Below the pieces are notes generated by a model. That model did no database searches, was not told where the DNA came from, and saw only the letters and a program-made list of their open reading frames with translations. A DNA stretch of 64,000 nucleotides from Paraburkholderia acidicola (GTDB lineage Bacteria > Pseudomonadota > Gammaproteobacteria > Burkholderiales > Burkholderiaceae), in NCBI RefSeq assembly GCF_002362315.1, contig NZ_MTZV01000006.1, forward strand, positions 1,116,001-1,180,000. Reading direction: 5' to 3'. The translations under genes were made by a program, and so were the position numbers. Position 1 is the first letter of the stretch; every line of letters begins with the position of its first letter. Shown one piece after another: positions 32,777-42,024 of this stretch.

Positions 32777-34267
32777 TTAGCGCAACCTGACGAGCGTGGA
32801 TTTCAGCTCGGTGTACTTCTCCAGTGCGTGCAACGACTTGTCGCGGCCGTTGCCCGATTGTTTGTAACCGCCGAACGGGAAATTCATGTCGCCCCCTTCG
32901 TCGTAGCAGTTGACCCATACCGTTCCGGCTCGCAAGCTGCGCGCGACTTCGTGTGCAGTAGTCAGATTGGCGGTCCACACAGCGGCGGCAAGACCGTAGT
33001 CGCTGTCATTCGCAATCTGTACCGCTTCTTCCACGCTATCGAACGTAATCACCGACAGCACCGGCCCGAAAATTTCTTCACGTGCGATCTTCGCGTCGGG
33101 CTTCACATCGAACACAGTCGGCTCGATATAAAAGCCACCGCTCTCCTGCTTCACAGGCGAACCACCCAGCAGCAATTTCGCTTCCGCGCGACCGGCCTCG
33201 ATATAACCGAGCACACGATCGAGCTGCACCTGATCGACGATTGCGCCCATCGACGTCTGCGGATCGAGCGGATTGCCCGGTGTATACCCACGTGCAGCCA
33301 CCGCGAGCCGTTCAAGAAACGCATCCTTGATGTCACGATGCACGAGCAGACGCGAACCCGCCGTACACATCTCGCCCATGTTGTAGAAAATCGCACCTGC
33401 CGCAGCGTTAGCCGCGCGATCGAGATCTGGACAATCGGGCAACACGATGTTCGGCGACTTGCCGCCCAGTTCGAGCCACACGCGTTTCAGATTCGATTGC
33501 CCGGCGTACTGCATGATCAGCTTGCCGACATTCGTCGATCCGGTGAACGCGAGGCAATCGACATCCGCATGCAGCGCGAGCAGCTTGCCCGGCTCGCCGC
33601 CGCCCGGCACGACGTTGAAGACACCGGCCGGAATGCCCGCGTCGAGCGCGAGCTGGGCGACGCGGATCGCGGTGAGCGGCGATTTCTCCGACGGTTTGAG
33701 CACGACACTGTTGCCCGCTGCAAGCGCTGGACCGAATTTCCACGCGGCCATTAGCAGCGGAAAATTCCACGGTACGACCGCTGCCACGACACCAATCGGC
33801 TCGCGCGTGACGAGACCGACCAGATGATGATCGGACGGCACCACCTCGCCGCCCACCTTATCGATCGCTTCGGCATACCACTCGACGCAATACGCCGCGC
33901 CCGGCACGTCGACGCTCGTCGTGTCGGCGATCGGCTTGCCAGCATCGAGCGTTTCGAGCAGCGACAGTTCGTCGCGATGCTCGCGCATCAGCTTGGCCCA
34001 GCGCAGCAGCACCGACTTGCGCTTACGCGGATTGAGACCGGACCACACGCGTGCATCGAACGCACGGCGCGCGGCGGCGACTGCGGCATCGACATCCGCG
34101 GCGCCGCTATCGGCCACCTTCGCGAGCAGCTTGCCGTCGATCGGGCTCACGCAGTCGAACGTACGCCCATCGTGCGCATCGCGATACGCACCATCGATAA
34201 ACGCGCGGCCTTCGATCGAAAGCGTAGCGGCCTTGTCCTGCCAGTAAGCCAGTGATTTCGTGTCCAT
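32777..34267 (-). CDS. puuC: Gamma-glutamyl-gamma-aminobutyraldehyde dehydrogenase
   Basis: 496 residues of the NAD(P)-dependent aldehyde dehydrogenase superfamily, oxidising gamma-glutamyl-aminobutyraldehyde to gamma-glutamyl-GABA. It has VVPWNFPLLMAAWKFGPALA (cofactor fold), FTGSTNVGK (nucleotide loop), LELGGKSPNIV (general base Glu) and GEMCTAGSRLLVH (catalytic Cys), and ends with the NCYDEGGDMNFPFGGYKQSG block seen in PuuC. GAGG lies before the ATG at 34267. It is 45 bases downstream of puuR and co-oriented. Confidence 0.9.
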   Translation of the reverse strand: MDTKSLAYWQDKAATLSIEGRAFIDGAYRDAHDGRTFDCVSPIDGKLLAKVADSGAADVDAAVAAARRAFDARVWSGLNPRKRKSVLLRWAKLMREHRDELSLLETLDAGKPIADTTSVDVPGAAYCVEWYAEAIDKVGGEVVPSDHHLVGLVTREPIGVVAAVVPWNFPLLMAAWKFGPALAAGNSVVLKPSEKSPLTAIRVAQLALDAGIPAGVFNVVPGGGEPGKLLALHADVDCLAFTGSTNVGKLIMQYAGQSNLKRVWLELGGKSPNIVLPDCPDLDRAANAAAGAIFYNMGEMCTAGSRLLVHRDIKDAFLERLAVAARGYTPGNPLDPQTSMGAIVDQVQLDRVLGYIEAGRAEAKLLLGGSPVKQESGGFYIEPTVFDVKPDAKIAREEIFGPVLSVITFDSVEEAVQIANDSDYGLAAAVWTANLTTAHEVARSLRAGTVWVNCYDEGGDMNFPFGGYKQSGNGRDKSLHALEKYTELKSTLVRLR

Positions 34268-34312
34268 CGGGATGCCTCAATGTTGTGAGTACAGCGAACG
34301 CGTTGGCGCGGC

Positions 34313-34864
34313 CTAGAAGGTTGGTGGCGAATTGGCCGACACGACTTCGCAGACCTGCTCCGCGCTGGGATTGCGAAAACGGTGTGGAAAACGGCTCTCG
34401 AAGTAATAGCTGTCACCGGGATCAAGCAGCCATGTCGTTTCGTTGACGGTCAGCTCGAGCTGACCGCTCACCACGATGCCGCCCTCATGCCCTGCGTGCT
34501 GCAGCATCTCCGGGCCGGTATCGGAAAGCGGCTGATACACCTCGCGCATGATGCACATGTTGCGGTCCTTCATGCCGGAACCCGCGAGGTAGAACTCGAT
34601 CGATTCATTGCCGAGATTCGGCATATCCACGCGGCGCGACACAACACCACGACTCGCCTCCACTTCGAACGTGAAGAATTCGGCGAGGCTCATCGGAATC
34701 GACTCGAGCAGTTTCTTCAGCGAACCCACCGACGGGCTCACGCGATTCTGCTCGATCAGCGAGATCGTGCCGTTCGTCACGCCCGCGCGTTTGGCCAGCT
34801 CGCGCTGCGACAGACCATGCTTCTTGCGGATGTACTGCAGGCGGGTCGCTACTTCGATGGACAT
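34313..34864 (-). CDS. puuR: PuuR-like regulator (XRE helix-turn-helix plus cupin)
   Basis: 183 residues. The N-terminal XRE-type DNA-binding domain (IRKKHGLSQRELAKRAGVTNGTISLIEQN) covers residues 12-65 and a cupin domain covers about 105-178, with GHEGGIVVSGQLELTV and FESRFPHRFRNPS strands carrying the cupin His/Glu positions. This two-domain layout is that of PuuR, which represses putrescine use genes until putrescine binds. It heads the puuC-speB unit and is divergent from puuD-puuA. I found no copy of the E. coli PuuR consensus in the 900-base gap. Confidence 0.88.
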   Translation of the reverse strand: MSIEVATRLQYIRKKHGLSQRELAKRAGVTNGTISLIEQNRVSPSVGSLKKLLESIPMSLAEFFTFEVEASRGVVSRRVDMPNLGNESIEFYLAGSGMKDRNMCIMREVYQPLSDTGPEMLQHAGHEGGIVVSGQLELTVNETTWLLDPGDSYYFESRFPHRFRNPSAEQVCEVVSANSPPTF

Positions 34865-35771
34865 CGATACGCTCGTAGAACAAAGGGGCGGGCGCGAAAT
34901 GCGGCACGCGAGTGTTGAATATTCTAATCACTTTATTGCATGCGCTGCCTGGGAAAACCCCGAAAGCCAAGCGAAATAATCGCTTCCGCAAGCGCCATTC
35001 CCATCCTGCATAGTCAGGTAGAATGCCTCGGGTAAGCCCTGATGAAGGTTTCGCAAAAAGCATTTGACGGCATTTTTGACTCGTATATCCTGAACTACAG
35101 GTCGTCGTCATGCGGTCGTCAGCGCCTCCCTGCAAAGCTTTTGCGGTGCAGCGAAACTGCCGGGCCGCACCATGAACGACAAGACCGGCGTCACGTTTCT
35201 TTAAACGCCCTGTGCGTTGTATCGAGCGAGACGTTCAACACTGTCAACGCCAAGTCGAGTGTAATCGTGAGAGTCCGAGGCCCTTTGGTAAGGTGGGATC
35301 GTAGTCAGCCGGCGAGAAGTCTTCGCGCTGACCGCACCATCGCCGACGGCAGCAGCGGCAGGCTTGCGTTTCGCCGGTTTCTGTCCGTCTTCACGATCCT
35401 TTCCCGCCGTTCCGTTCGCCGTCACAACGCTATTTCTGCGCGCGCGTTTATCGCTGTGCGCACCGACGAAGTCGCGTCGCTGCTGCCGTAGCGCCTTTCT
35501 TTTTTAGCCGTTCGCTTCGTTCGTCTGCGTCAGCGCGCTGTGCGTTTTTTACGCCGGTGTTAGCACGCGGTTACGTGCCGCCTGTGCAGTCTGTGCGGCG
35601 CACTCGAACGAAGCGAACGGCTCATCTGTTTATCACGCGCGGCACGGTCCGCTGACGACCTCCGCCCGCCTCTTCCGGTGGCCTGGCGCTCTGCGCACGG
35701 CAGCGGAATCGTGCCGCGCATACGGTGCAGCGCAAGCCGCACCGCGTTCAATCCAGATACTGCAACGCGCC
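34865..35771. other. Long divergent intergenic region of the polyamine locus
   Basis: About 900 bases between puuR and puuD. It contains the short palindrome GAATATTC at 34917-34924 near puuR and a perfect 18-bp inverted repeat at 35506-35523 and 35605-35622. A plus-strand frame of 149 codons at 35042-35491 and a minus-strand one of 74 at 35201-35425 have no family resemblance and no ribosome site, so I leave them out. Promoters and operators for both arms of the locus must be here. Confidence 0.6.
35506..35622. repeat. 18-bp perfect inverted repeat with 81-base loop
   Basis: AGCCGTTCGCTTCGTTCG at 35506-35523 is exactly complementary to 35605-35622. It lies 150 bases upstream of puuD. The sequence is GC-rich and also internally repetitive (TTCG steps). 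It may be a large RNA hairpin in the puuD leader or the remnant ends of a small mobile element. Confidence 0.7.
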
Positions 35772-36548
35772 ATGCAAACCAGACCAGTCGTCGGTATCAG
35801 CGCCGACAGAAACATGATGGGTGTGCACCCGTCGCACATGACCGGCGAAAAGTACATCGCCGCGATCGTCGACGGATCGCAGGCCCTTGCGCTGCTGCTG
35901 CCCGCGCTCGGCGACCGGCAGGCCAGCGCCGACATCCTGCAGGCGGTCGACGGGCTGCTGTTTACCGGCAGCTATTCGAACGTCGAGCCGCAGCGTTACG
36001 GCGGTCATGCAAGCGCACCCGGCACGTTGCACGATCCCGCCCGCGACGCAACGACGCTGCCGCTGATGCGCGCGGCCATCGCTGCGGGTGTACCGGTACT
36101 CGCGATTTGCAGGGGGTTTCAGGAAATGAACGTGGTATTCGGCGGCACGCTGCATCAAAGCGTCCACACGGTGGAAGGTCTCGACGACCACCGTGAAAAC
36201 AAGGAGGACACGCTGGACACGCAGTACGGACCGTCCCATTCGCTGCAGTTGACGCCAGGCGGCGTGCTGCAGCAGCTCGCAGCGGGTGCCGCGCAGGTGC
36301 GCGTCAATTCGCTGCATGGCCAGGGTATCGAGCGGCTTGGCGCCGGTCTCGTGACCGAAGCCGTAGCGCCGGACGGTCTGATTGAAGCGGTGAGCGTCGA
36401 GGGCGCGCGCGCCTTTACGCTCGGTGTGCAGTGGCATCCGGAATGGAAGTTTGCTGCCGACCCGCTTTCCACAGCGATATTCCGCGCGTTCGGCGATGCT
36501 TGCCGGGCTCGAATACGGAACAGGGCCGGAGCCCTGAGCGCAGGCTGA
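35772..36548 (+). CDS. puuD: Gamma-glutamyl-gamma-aminobutyrate hydrolase
   Basis: 258 residues of the class I glutamine-amidotransferase fold used as a hydrolase, releasing GABA and glutamate. The nucleophile Cys lies in VLAICRGFQEMNV and the His-Glu pair in LGVQWHPEW, with VNSLHGQGI between, all as in PuuD. Opening residues RPVVGISADRNMMG are also typical. It is the first gene of the plus-strand polyamine operon, 64 bases before puuA. Confidence 0.92.
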   Translation: MQTRPVVGISADRNMMGVHPSHMTGEKYIAAIVDGSQALALLLPALGDRQASADILQAVDGLLFTGSYSNVEPQRYGGHASAPGTLHDPARDATTLPLMRAAIAAGVPVLAICRGFQEMNVVFGGTLHQSVHTVEGLDDHRENKEDTLDTQYGPSHSLQLTPGGVLQQLAAGAAQVRVNSLHGQGIERLGAGLVTEAVAPDGLIEAVSVEGARAFTLGVQWHPEWKFAADPLSTAIFRAFGDACRARIRNRAGALSAG

Positions 36549-36612
36549 GTGCGGCATCCGCTGCTGCCAGCCTTGCGGTCAACCGGCCCGAGAAAACCTA
36601 GAGAGATAAATC

Positions 36613-37947
36613 ATGCATGAGATCGACGAATTCCTGAAGAAGCATCGCATCACCGAGATCGAAGCGATCATCCCCGACATGGCGGGTATCGCGCGCGGCA
36701 AGATCATTCCGCGCAGCAAGTTCGAATCCGGAGAATCGATGCGCCTGCCCCAGGCCGTGATGATCCAGACCGTTACCGGCGACTACCCGGAAGACGGTAC
36801 GCTCACCGGCGTCACCGATCCCGACATGGTGTGCGTCCCCGATCCATCCACGATCCGCATCATCCCGTGGGCCGTCGACCCAACCGCGCAGGTCATCCAC
36901 GATTGCGTCCACTTCGACGGTACGCCGGTCGAAATCTCGCCGCGCCGCGTGTTGCGCCGCGTGCTCGAGCTGTACAAGGCGAAGGGCTGGAAGCCGGTCG
37001 TCGCGCCGGAACTCGAGTTCTACCTGGTCGACATGAACAAGGACCCCGACCTGCCGCTGCAACCGCCGATCGGCCGTACCGGTCGTCCGGAAACCGGGCG
37101 TCAGGCGTATTCGATCGAAGCGGTCAACGAGTTCGATCCGCTCTTCGAAGACATCTACGAGTACTGCGACGTCCAGGAACTGGAAGTCGACACGCTGATC
37201 CACGAAGTCGGCGCGGCGCAGATGGAAATCAACTTCATGCACGGCGATCCGCTCAATCTCGCCGACCGCGTGTTCCTGTTCAAGCGCACGGTACGCGAGG
37301 CTGCGCTGCGGCATCACATGTACGCGACGTTCATGGCAAAGCCGATGGAAAACGAACCCGGCTCGGCCATGCACATCCACCAGAGCCTCATCGACGAGGA
37401 AAGCGGTCAGAGCGTCTTCACTGGCCCGGACGGCAAGCCGACCGAGCTGTTCCACAGCTACATCGCCGGGCTGCAGAAATACACCCCCGCGCTGATGCCG
37501 ATCTTCGCGCCGTACATCAACTCGTATCGCCGGTTGTCGCGCTTCATGGCTGCACCGATCAACGTGCAGTGGGGCTACGACAACCGCACGGTCGGCTTCC
37601 GTATTCCGCATTCGGGACCGGCCGCGCGCCGCGTCGAAAACCGCATTCCGGGCGTGGACTGCAACCCGTACCTCGCGATCGCCGCGACGCTGGCGGCCGG
37701 TTATCTCGGCATGACCCAGAAGCTCAAGCCCACCGAACCGCTCACCACCGACGGCTACGAACAGCCCTATCAGTTGCCGCGCAATCTCGAAGAGGGACTG
37801 ACCTTGATGGGCGCCTGCGAACCGATGGCCGGCATTCTCGGCGAACCGTTCGTGAAGGCGTACCTCGCCTTGAAGGAAACCGAATATGGCGCGTTCTTCC
37901 GCGTGATCAGTTCGTGGGAACGCCGGCATCTGCTGCTGCACGTCTGA
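36613..37947 (+). CDS. puuA: Gamma-glutamylputrescine synthetase (glutamine synthetase family)
   Basis: 444 residues. It ligates glutamate to putrescine with ATP, the entry step of the Puu pathway. The glutamine-synthetase fold is clear: VAPELEFYLVDMNKDPD (metal Glu), EVGAAQMEINFMHGDPL (metal Glu), ENEPGSAMHIHQSLIDEE (metal His and ATP loop), NRTVGFRIPHSGPAARRVENRIPG (substrate Arg). Length is near 450, as for PuuA and GlnA-like enzymes. The context with puuD, puuB and puuC fixes the substrate class. Confidence 0.93.
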   Translation: MHEIDEFLKKHRITEIEAIIPDMAGIARGKIIPRSKFESGESMRLPQAVMIQTVTGDYPEDGTLTGVTDPDMVCVPDPSTIRIIPWAVDPTAQVIHDCVHFDGTPVEISPRRVLRRVLELYKAKGWKPVVAPELEFYLVDMNKDPDLPLQPPIGRTGRPETGRQAYSIEAVNEFDPLFEDIYEYCDVQELEVDTLIHEVGAAQMEINFMHGDPLNLADRVFLFKRTVREAALRHHMYATFMAKPMENEPGSAMHIHQSLIDEESGQSVFTGPDGKPTELFHSYIAGLQKYTPALMPIFAPYINSYRRLSRFMAAPINVQWGYDNRTVGFRIPHSGPAARRVENRIPGVDCNPYLAIAATLAAGYLGMTQKLKPTEPLTTDGYEQPYQLPRNLEEGLTLMGACEPMAGILGEPFVKAYLALKETEYGAFFRVISSWERRHLLLHV

Positions 37948-37984
37948 TCGACCGGCGTATGGCGCTCAAAGAAATGGAGGCAAC

Positions 37985-39418
37985 ATGAGTTACAGAATCG
38001 AAGATTCCGCGTATATCCTGCCCGCGCAACCCGCGGGCGGCCAGACACTGCCCTCGCGCAGCACCGCCGAATACCGCGCGCTCGATGCCGCGCACCACAT
38101 CCACCCGTTCTCCGACATGGGTGCGCTGAACCGCGCAGGCAGCCGTGTGATCGTCAAGGCGAAGGGCGTGTACCTGTGGGATTCGGACGGCAACAAGATC
38201 ATCGACGGCATGGCCGGCCTGTGGTGCGTGAACGTCGGCTACGGCCGCAAGGAACTCGCCGAAGCCGCATACGGGCAGATGATGGAACTGCCGTTCTACA
38301 ACACGTTCTTCAAGACTACGCATCCGCCGGTCATCGAACTGTCGGCGCTGCTCGCCGAACTGACACCCGAGCCGTTCAATCACTTCTTCTATTGCAACAG
38401 CGGGTCGGAAGGCAACGACACGGTCCTGCGCATCGTCCATCAATACTGGTTCACGCAAGGCAAGCAGTCGAAGAAGTATGTGATCTCGCGGCGCAACGGC
38501 TATCACGGCTCGACGATCGCGGGCGGCACGCTCGGCGGCATGGGTTACATGCACGAGCAGATGCCGTCGAAGGTCGAGCACATCGTGCATATCGACCAGC
38601 CGTATTTCTTCGGCGAAGCCGAGGGCAATCTCACGCCGGAAGAGTTTGGCCTCGCTCGTGCGCAGCAGCTCGAAGCGAAGATCCTCGAACTCGGCGCGGA
38701 GAACGTCGCCGCGTTTATCGGTGAGCCTTTCCAGGGGGCGGGCGGCGTGATCTTCCCACCGTCTACCTACTGGCCGGAAATCCAGCGCATCTGCCGCAAG
38801 TACGACATCCTGCTCGTCGCCGATGAGGTGATCGGCGGGTTCGGGCGCACCGGCGAATGGTTCTCGCATCAGCACTTCGGCTTCGAACCCGACCTGATCA
38901 CGCTGGCAAAAGGGCTGACCAGTGGCTACGTGCCAATGGGCGCAGTCGGCCTGCACGATCGCATCGCGAAGGCGATCATCGAGCACGGCGAGTTCAACCA
39001 CGGCCTCACCTACTCCGGGCACCCGGTCGCGGCTGCGGTTGCGGTCGCCAACCTGAGGCTGCTGCGCGACGAGAAGATCGTCGAGCGCGTGAAGACCGAC
39101 ACCGGTCCTTACTTCCAGAAGCTGCTGCGCGACACCTTCGCGCAACATCCGATCGTCGGCGACATTGCCGGTGTCGGACTCGTCGCGGGTCTGCAACTCG
39201 CGCAGGAACCGAAGACGAGAAAGCGTTTTGCCAACGGCGGCGAGGTCGGCACGATCTGCCGCGACTTCTGCTTCAACGGCAACCTCATCATGCGCGCGAC
39301 CGGCGACCGGATGCTGCTGTCGCCGCCGCTCGTCATCACGAAGCAGGAAATCGACGAGATCGTGTCGAAGGCGAAGAAGGCTCTCGACTCAACCGCACAG
39401 CAAGTAGGTGTTTCGTAA
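37985..39418 (+). CDS. spuC: Putrescine aminotransferase, SpuC-like (class III PLP)
   Basis: 477 residues. A class III aminotransferase with FYCNSGSEGNDTVLRI (cofactor phosphate cup), RRNGYHGSTIAGGTLGG, LLVADEVIGGFGRTGEWF (PLP Asp) and the Schiff-base Lys in LITLAKGLTSGYVPMG. Relatives in polyamine loci transfer the putrescine amino group to pyruvate (SpuC) or use GABA (PuuE); the N-terminal extension and the MELPFYNTFFKTTHPP block favour SpuC. GGAGG lies five bases before the ATG. It follows puuA by 37 bases. Confidence 0.87.
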   Translation: MSYRIEDSAYILPAQPAGGQTLPSRSTAEYRALDAAHHIHPFSDMGALNRAGSRVIVKAKGVYLWDSDGNKIIDGMAGLWCVNVGYGRKELAEAAYGQMMELPFYNTFFKTTHPPVIELSALLAELTPEPFNHFFYCNSGSEGNDTVLRIVHQYWFTQGKQSKKYVISRRNGYHGSTIAGGTLGGMGYMHEQMPSKVEHIVHIDQPYFFGEAEGNLTPEEFGLARAQQLEAKILELGAENVAAFIGEPFQGAGGVIFPPSTYWPEIQRICRKYDILLVADEVIGGFGRTGEWFSHQHFGFEPDLITLAKGLTSGYVPMGAVGLHDRIAKAIIEHGEFNHGLTYSGHPVAAAVAVANLRLLRDEKIVERVKTDTGPYFQKLLRDTFAQHPIVGDIAGVGLVAGLQLAQEPKTRKRFANGGEVGTICRDFCFNGNLIMRATGDRMLLSPPLVITKQEIDEIVSKAKKALDSTAQQVGVS

Positions 39419-39500
39419 CGGCAGTCCATCCCGGCATGCGCGCGCCACACCCCACACGCGACACGCGCTCTGCCGGGTCCTTACCTTCAAAGGAAAAACC

Positions 39501-40634
39501 ATGAGCGCTAGTCAATCTGGACGTCCTCCTCGTCTTGCGGTCGCGGGGGCCGCGCTGGCTGTTATTGCCGGGCTTTGCACCGTGCTGCCGCCACCGGCCC
39601 GCGCCGCCGATACCGAACTGAACGTCTACAACTGGTCCGACTACATCGCGAAGGACACGATTCCGAACTTCGAAAAAGAGACCGGCATCCATGTGAAGTA
39701 CGACAACTACGACAGCGACGACACGCTGCAGGCAAAACTTCTGGCAGGGAGTTCCGGCTACGACATCGTGGTGCCGACGTCGAACTACATGGCCAAGCAG
39801 ATTCAGGCGGGCGTCTATCAGAAGCTCGACAAGGCGCAGATGCCGAACCTGAAGAATCTCGATCCCGTCCTGATGAAGATGATTGCCGATGCCGACCCCG
39901 GCAATCAGTACGGCGTGCCGTGGGCATACGGCACCGATGGCGTCGGCTATAACGTCCAGGCCGTGCAGAAAGCGCTCGGCGCGAATGCACCGGTGGATAG
40001 CTGGGCACTGGTGCTCGATCCAGCCAACCTCTCCAAGCTAAAGAGCTGCGGCGTTTCGTTCCTCGACCAGGCGGTCGACGTGTTTGCCGCGACACTCCAG
40101 TACATGCATAAAGACCCGAACAGCACGAACCCCGCCGACTACCAGGCCGCGTTCGAAGTGCTGAAGAAAGTCCGCCCCTACATCACGCAATTCAACTCGT
40201 CGGGCTATATCAACGACCTCGCAAACAATGACGTCTGCGTCGCGCTCGGCTGGTCCGGCGACGTCGGGATCGCGCGCCGCCGCACTCAGGAAGCGAAGCG
40301 CTCGTATGAAATCAAGTTCTCGAACGCGAAGGAAGGCGGCCTGCTGTGGTTCGACGTGATGGTCGTGCCGAAGGATGCACCGCACGCGGAAGCCGCGATG
40401 AAGTGGATCAACTACATCGAGGACCCGAAGGTCAACGCCGCGATCACCAACGAAGTGTTTTATCCGACCGCCAACAAGGCTGCGCGTCAGTTCGTGACGC
40501 CGGGTGTATCGGGGGACACCACCGTCTATCCGGGCGACGAAGTGCTGAGCAAGATGACCTTGATGCGGCCGATGCCGACGGACATCCTGCGGCTGCAGAA
40601 CCGCCTGTGGGCGCAATTGAAAACTGGCCACTGA
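39501..40634 (+). CDS. potF: Polyamine ABC transporter substrate-binding protein
   Basis: 377 residues from the ATG at 39501 (AAAGGA before it; the longer open frame lacks a signal). A signal peptide ends in PARAA. The mature protein is a spermidine/putrescine-binding protein: LNVYNWSDYIAKDTIPNFEKETG, VKYDNYDSDDTLQAKLLAG, YDIVVPTSNYMAKQI, GVPWAYGTDGVGYN and VALGWSGDVGIARRR are family blocks with aromatic and acidic ligand contacts. It is the periplasmic part of the PotFGHI importer. Confidence 0.93.
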   Translation: MSASQSGRPPRLAVAGAALAVIAGLCTVLPPPARAADTELNVYNWSDYIAKDTIPNFEKETGIHVKYDNYDSDDTLQAKLLAGSSGYDIVVPTSNYMAKQIQAGVYQKLDKAQMPNLKNLDPVLMKMIADADPGNQYGVPWAYGTDGVGYNVQAVQKALGANAPVDSWALVLDPANLSKLKSCGVSFLDQAVDVFAATLQYMHKDPNSTNPADYQAAFEVLKKVRPYITQFNSSGYINDLANNDVCVALGWSGDVGIARRRTQEAKRSYEIKFSNAKEGGLLWFDVMVVPKDAPHAEAAMKWINYIEDPKVNAAITNEVFYPTANKAARQFVTPGVSGDTTVYPGDEVLSKMTLMRPMPTDILRLQNRLWAQLKTGH

Positions 40635-40688
40635 GAGAGCGGTGGTCAACGGTTTTTCCACGAACGTGCTTGAACGCTGACGATAACC

Positions 40689-40720
40689 GCGACACAGGGG
40701 TCGCTCGATCCCTGTGTCGC
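40689..40720 (+). terminator. Hairpin between potF and potG
   Basis: GCGACACAGGG at 40689-40699 pairs exactly with CCCTGTGTCGC at 40710-40720 around a ten-base loop. It sits 55 bases past the potF stop and about 150 bases before potG. No T run follows, so it more likely protects the potF mRNA 3' end or causes partial termination, giving more binding protein than transporter core. Confidence 0.55.
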
Positions 40721-40869
40721 CCGAAACAGGCAACAGGCAGTTAGCCTGCGCGACCCACGCGCAGTCCCATGTTTTCCAGGTCGTAGGCATCTTTATGGCA
40801 CCTGGCGAGCCGCGGTTGCGTCTCGCGCAGGGGGAGTCGCGCCCACGATCCGCAACGAATGGTTACACC

Positions 40870-42024
40870 ATGATATCGACGCCTCCTATTCAAGCCGCCA
40901 AGGCGGCCGGTCAACCGGTTGCGACAAAAACGAAATCGGATGAGTTTGTCCGGATCGAAAACGTCGTGAAGAAGTTCGGCGACAGTATTGCTGTCGACAA
41001 TGTCAATTTGAGCATCGCGAAGAATGAGCTGTTTGCGTTGCTTGGTAGTTCGGGATGCGGGAAATCCACGCTGCTGCGAATGCTCGCAGGACTGGAAACA
41101 GCTACCTCGGGACGCATCTTCGTCGACGGTGAAGATCTCGCTGCGCTGCCGCCCTATCGCCGGCCTGTGAACATGATGTTCCAGTCGTATGCGCTTTTTC
41201 CGCATATGAGCGTCGAAGCGAATGTCGCATTCGGTCTGAAGCAGGAAGGTACGCCGAAGAACGAGATTAAAGAGCGCGTCGCAGACGTTCTGAACCTCGT
41301 GCAGATGAGCAAGTACACGCAGCGCAAACCGCATCAACTGTCGGGCGGCCAGCAGCAGCGTGTGGCGCTCGCGCGCTCGCTGGTGAAGCGGCCCAAGCTG
41401 CTGCTGCTCGACGAGCCGATGTCCGCGCTCGATAAAAAAATCCGCCAGAAGACCCAGCTCGAACTCGTCAACATCATCGAGAAAGTCGACGTGACCTGTG
41501 TGATGGTGACGCACGACCAGGAAGAAGCGATGACGATGGCTGGGCGGCTGGCCGTGATGAGCGAAGGCCGCATCGTGCAGATCGGCTCGCCGACACAGGT
41601 TTACGAATTTCCGAACAGCCGCTTTTCGGCGGAATTTATCGGCACGACGAATATGTTCGAGGGCCACGTCGTCGAGGACGAACCGGATCATATCTTCGTC
41701 GAGAGCGAAGACCTCGAAACGCGCATGTACGTGAGCCACGGGATTACCGGGCCGCTCGGCATGCCGGTCGGTATTTCGGTGCGGCCGGAACGCATCAAGG
41801 TCTCGCGCGAGCGGCCGTCCTCGCCGCATAACTGGGCGCGCGGTGTGGTGTCCGACGTGGCCTACATGGGCAGCTACTCGCTGTATCACGTGCGTCTGCC
41901 GAGCGGCAAGATCGTCGTGTCGAACCTGTCGAGTTCGCATCTGATGAACGAAGGCGCGCCGGACTATAACGACGACGTTTTCGTTTACTGGTCGCCTAAT
42001 AGCGGCGTAGTGCTCACTCAATGA
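40870..42024 (+). CDS. potG: Polyamine ABC transporter ATPase
   Basis: 384 residues from the ATG at 40870; an in-frame ATG at 40795 is less likely because the intervening residues are atypical. ABC domain: Walker A GSSGCGKST, Q-loop MMFQSYALFPH, signature LSGGQQQRVALARSL, Walker B LLLLDEPMSALD, H-loop VMVTHDQEEAM. A C-terminal TOBE-type regulatory domain follows (residues about 290-380). It provides energy for putrescine uptake. The ribosome site is poor, and the 235-base gap after potF is unusual within an otherwise tight operon. Confidence 0.94.
   Translation: MISTPPIQAAKAAGQPVATKTKSDEFVRIENVVKKFGDSIAVDNVNLSIAKNELFALLGSSGCGKSTLLRMLAGLETATSGRIFVDGEDLAALPPYRRPVNMMFQSYALFPHMSVEANVAFGLKQEGTPKNEIKERVADVLNLVQMSKYTQRKPHQLSGGQQQRVALARSLVKRPKLLLLDEPMSALDKKIRQKTQLELVNIIEKVDVTCVMVTHDQEEAMTMAGRLAVMSEGRIVQIGSPTQVYEFPNSRFSAEFIGTTNMFEGHVVEDEPDHIFVESEDLETRMYVSHGITGPLGMPVGISVRPERIKVSRERPSSPHNWARGVVSDVAYMGSYSLYHVRLPSGKIVVSNLSSSHLMNEGAPDYNDDVFVYWSPNSGVVLTQ

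Noticed and set aside
31697..33754. 685-codon plus-strand frame opposite speB and puuC
   Set aside because: It spans two real genes and their gap on the other strand, has no ribosome site, and its composition is that of antisense GC-rich DNA.
35042..35491. 149-codon plus-strand frame in the puuR-puuD gap
   Set aside because: No ribosome-binding site, no recognisable domain, and Arg/Ser-rich composition unlike the neighbours; kept only as a remark in the gap entry.
34865..35771. PuuR operator of the E. coli type
   Set aside because: No stretch close to the E. coli PuuR consensus was found in the gap; GAATATTC at 34917 is too short to claim.
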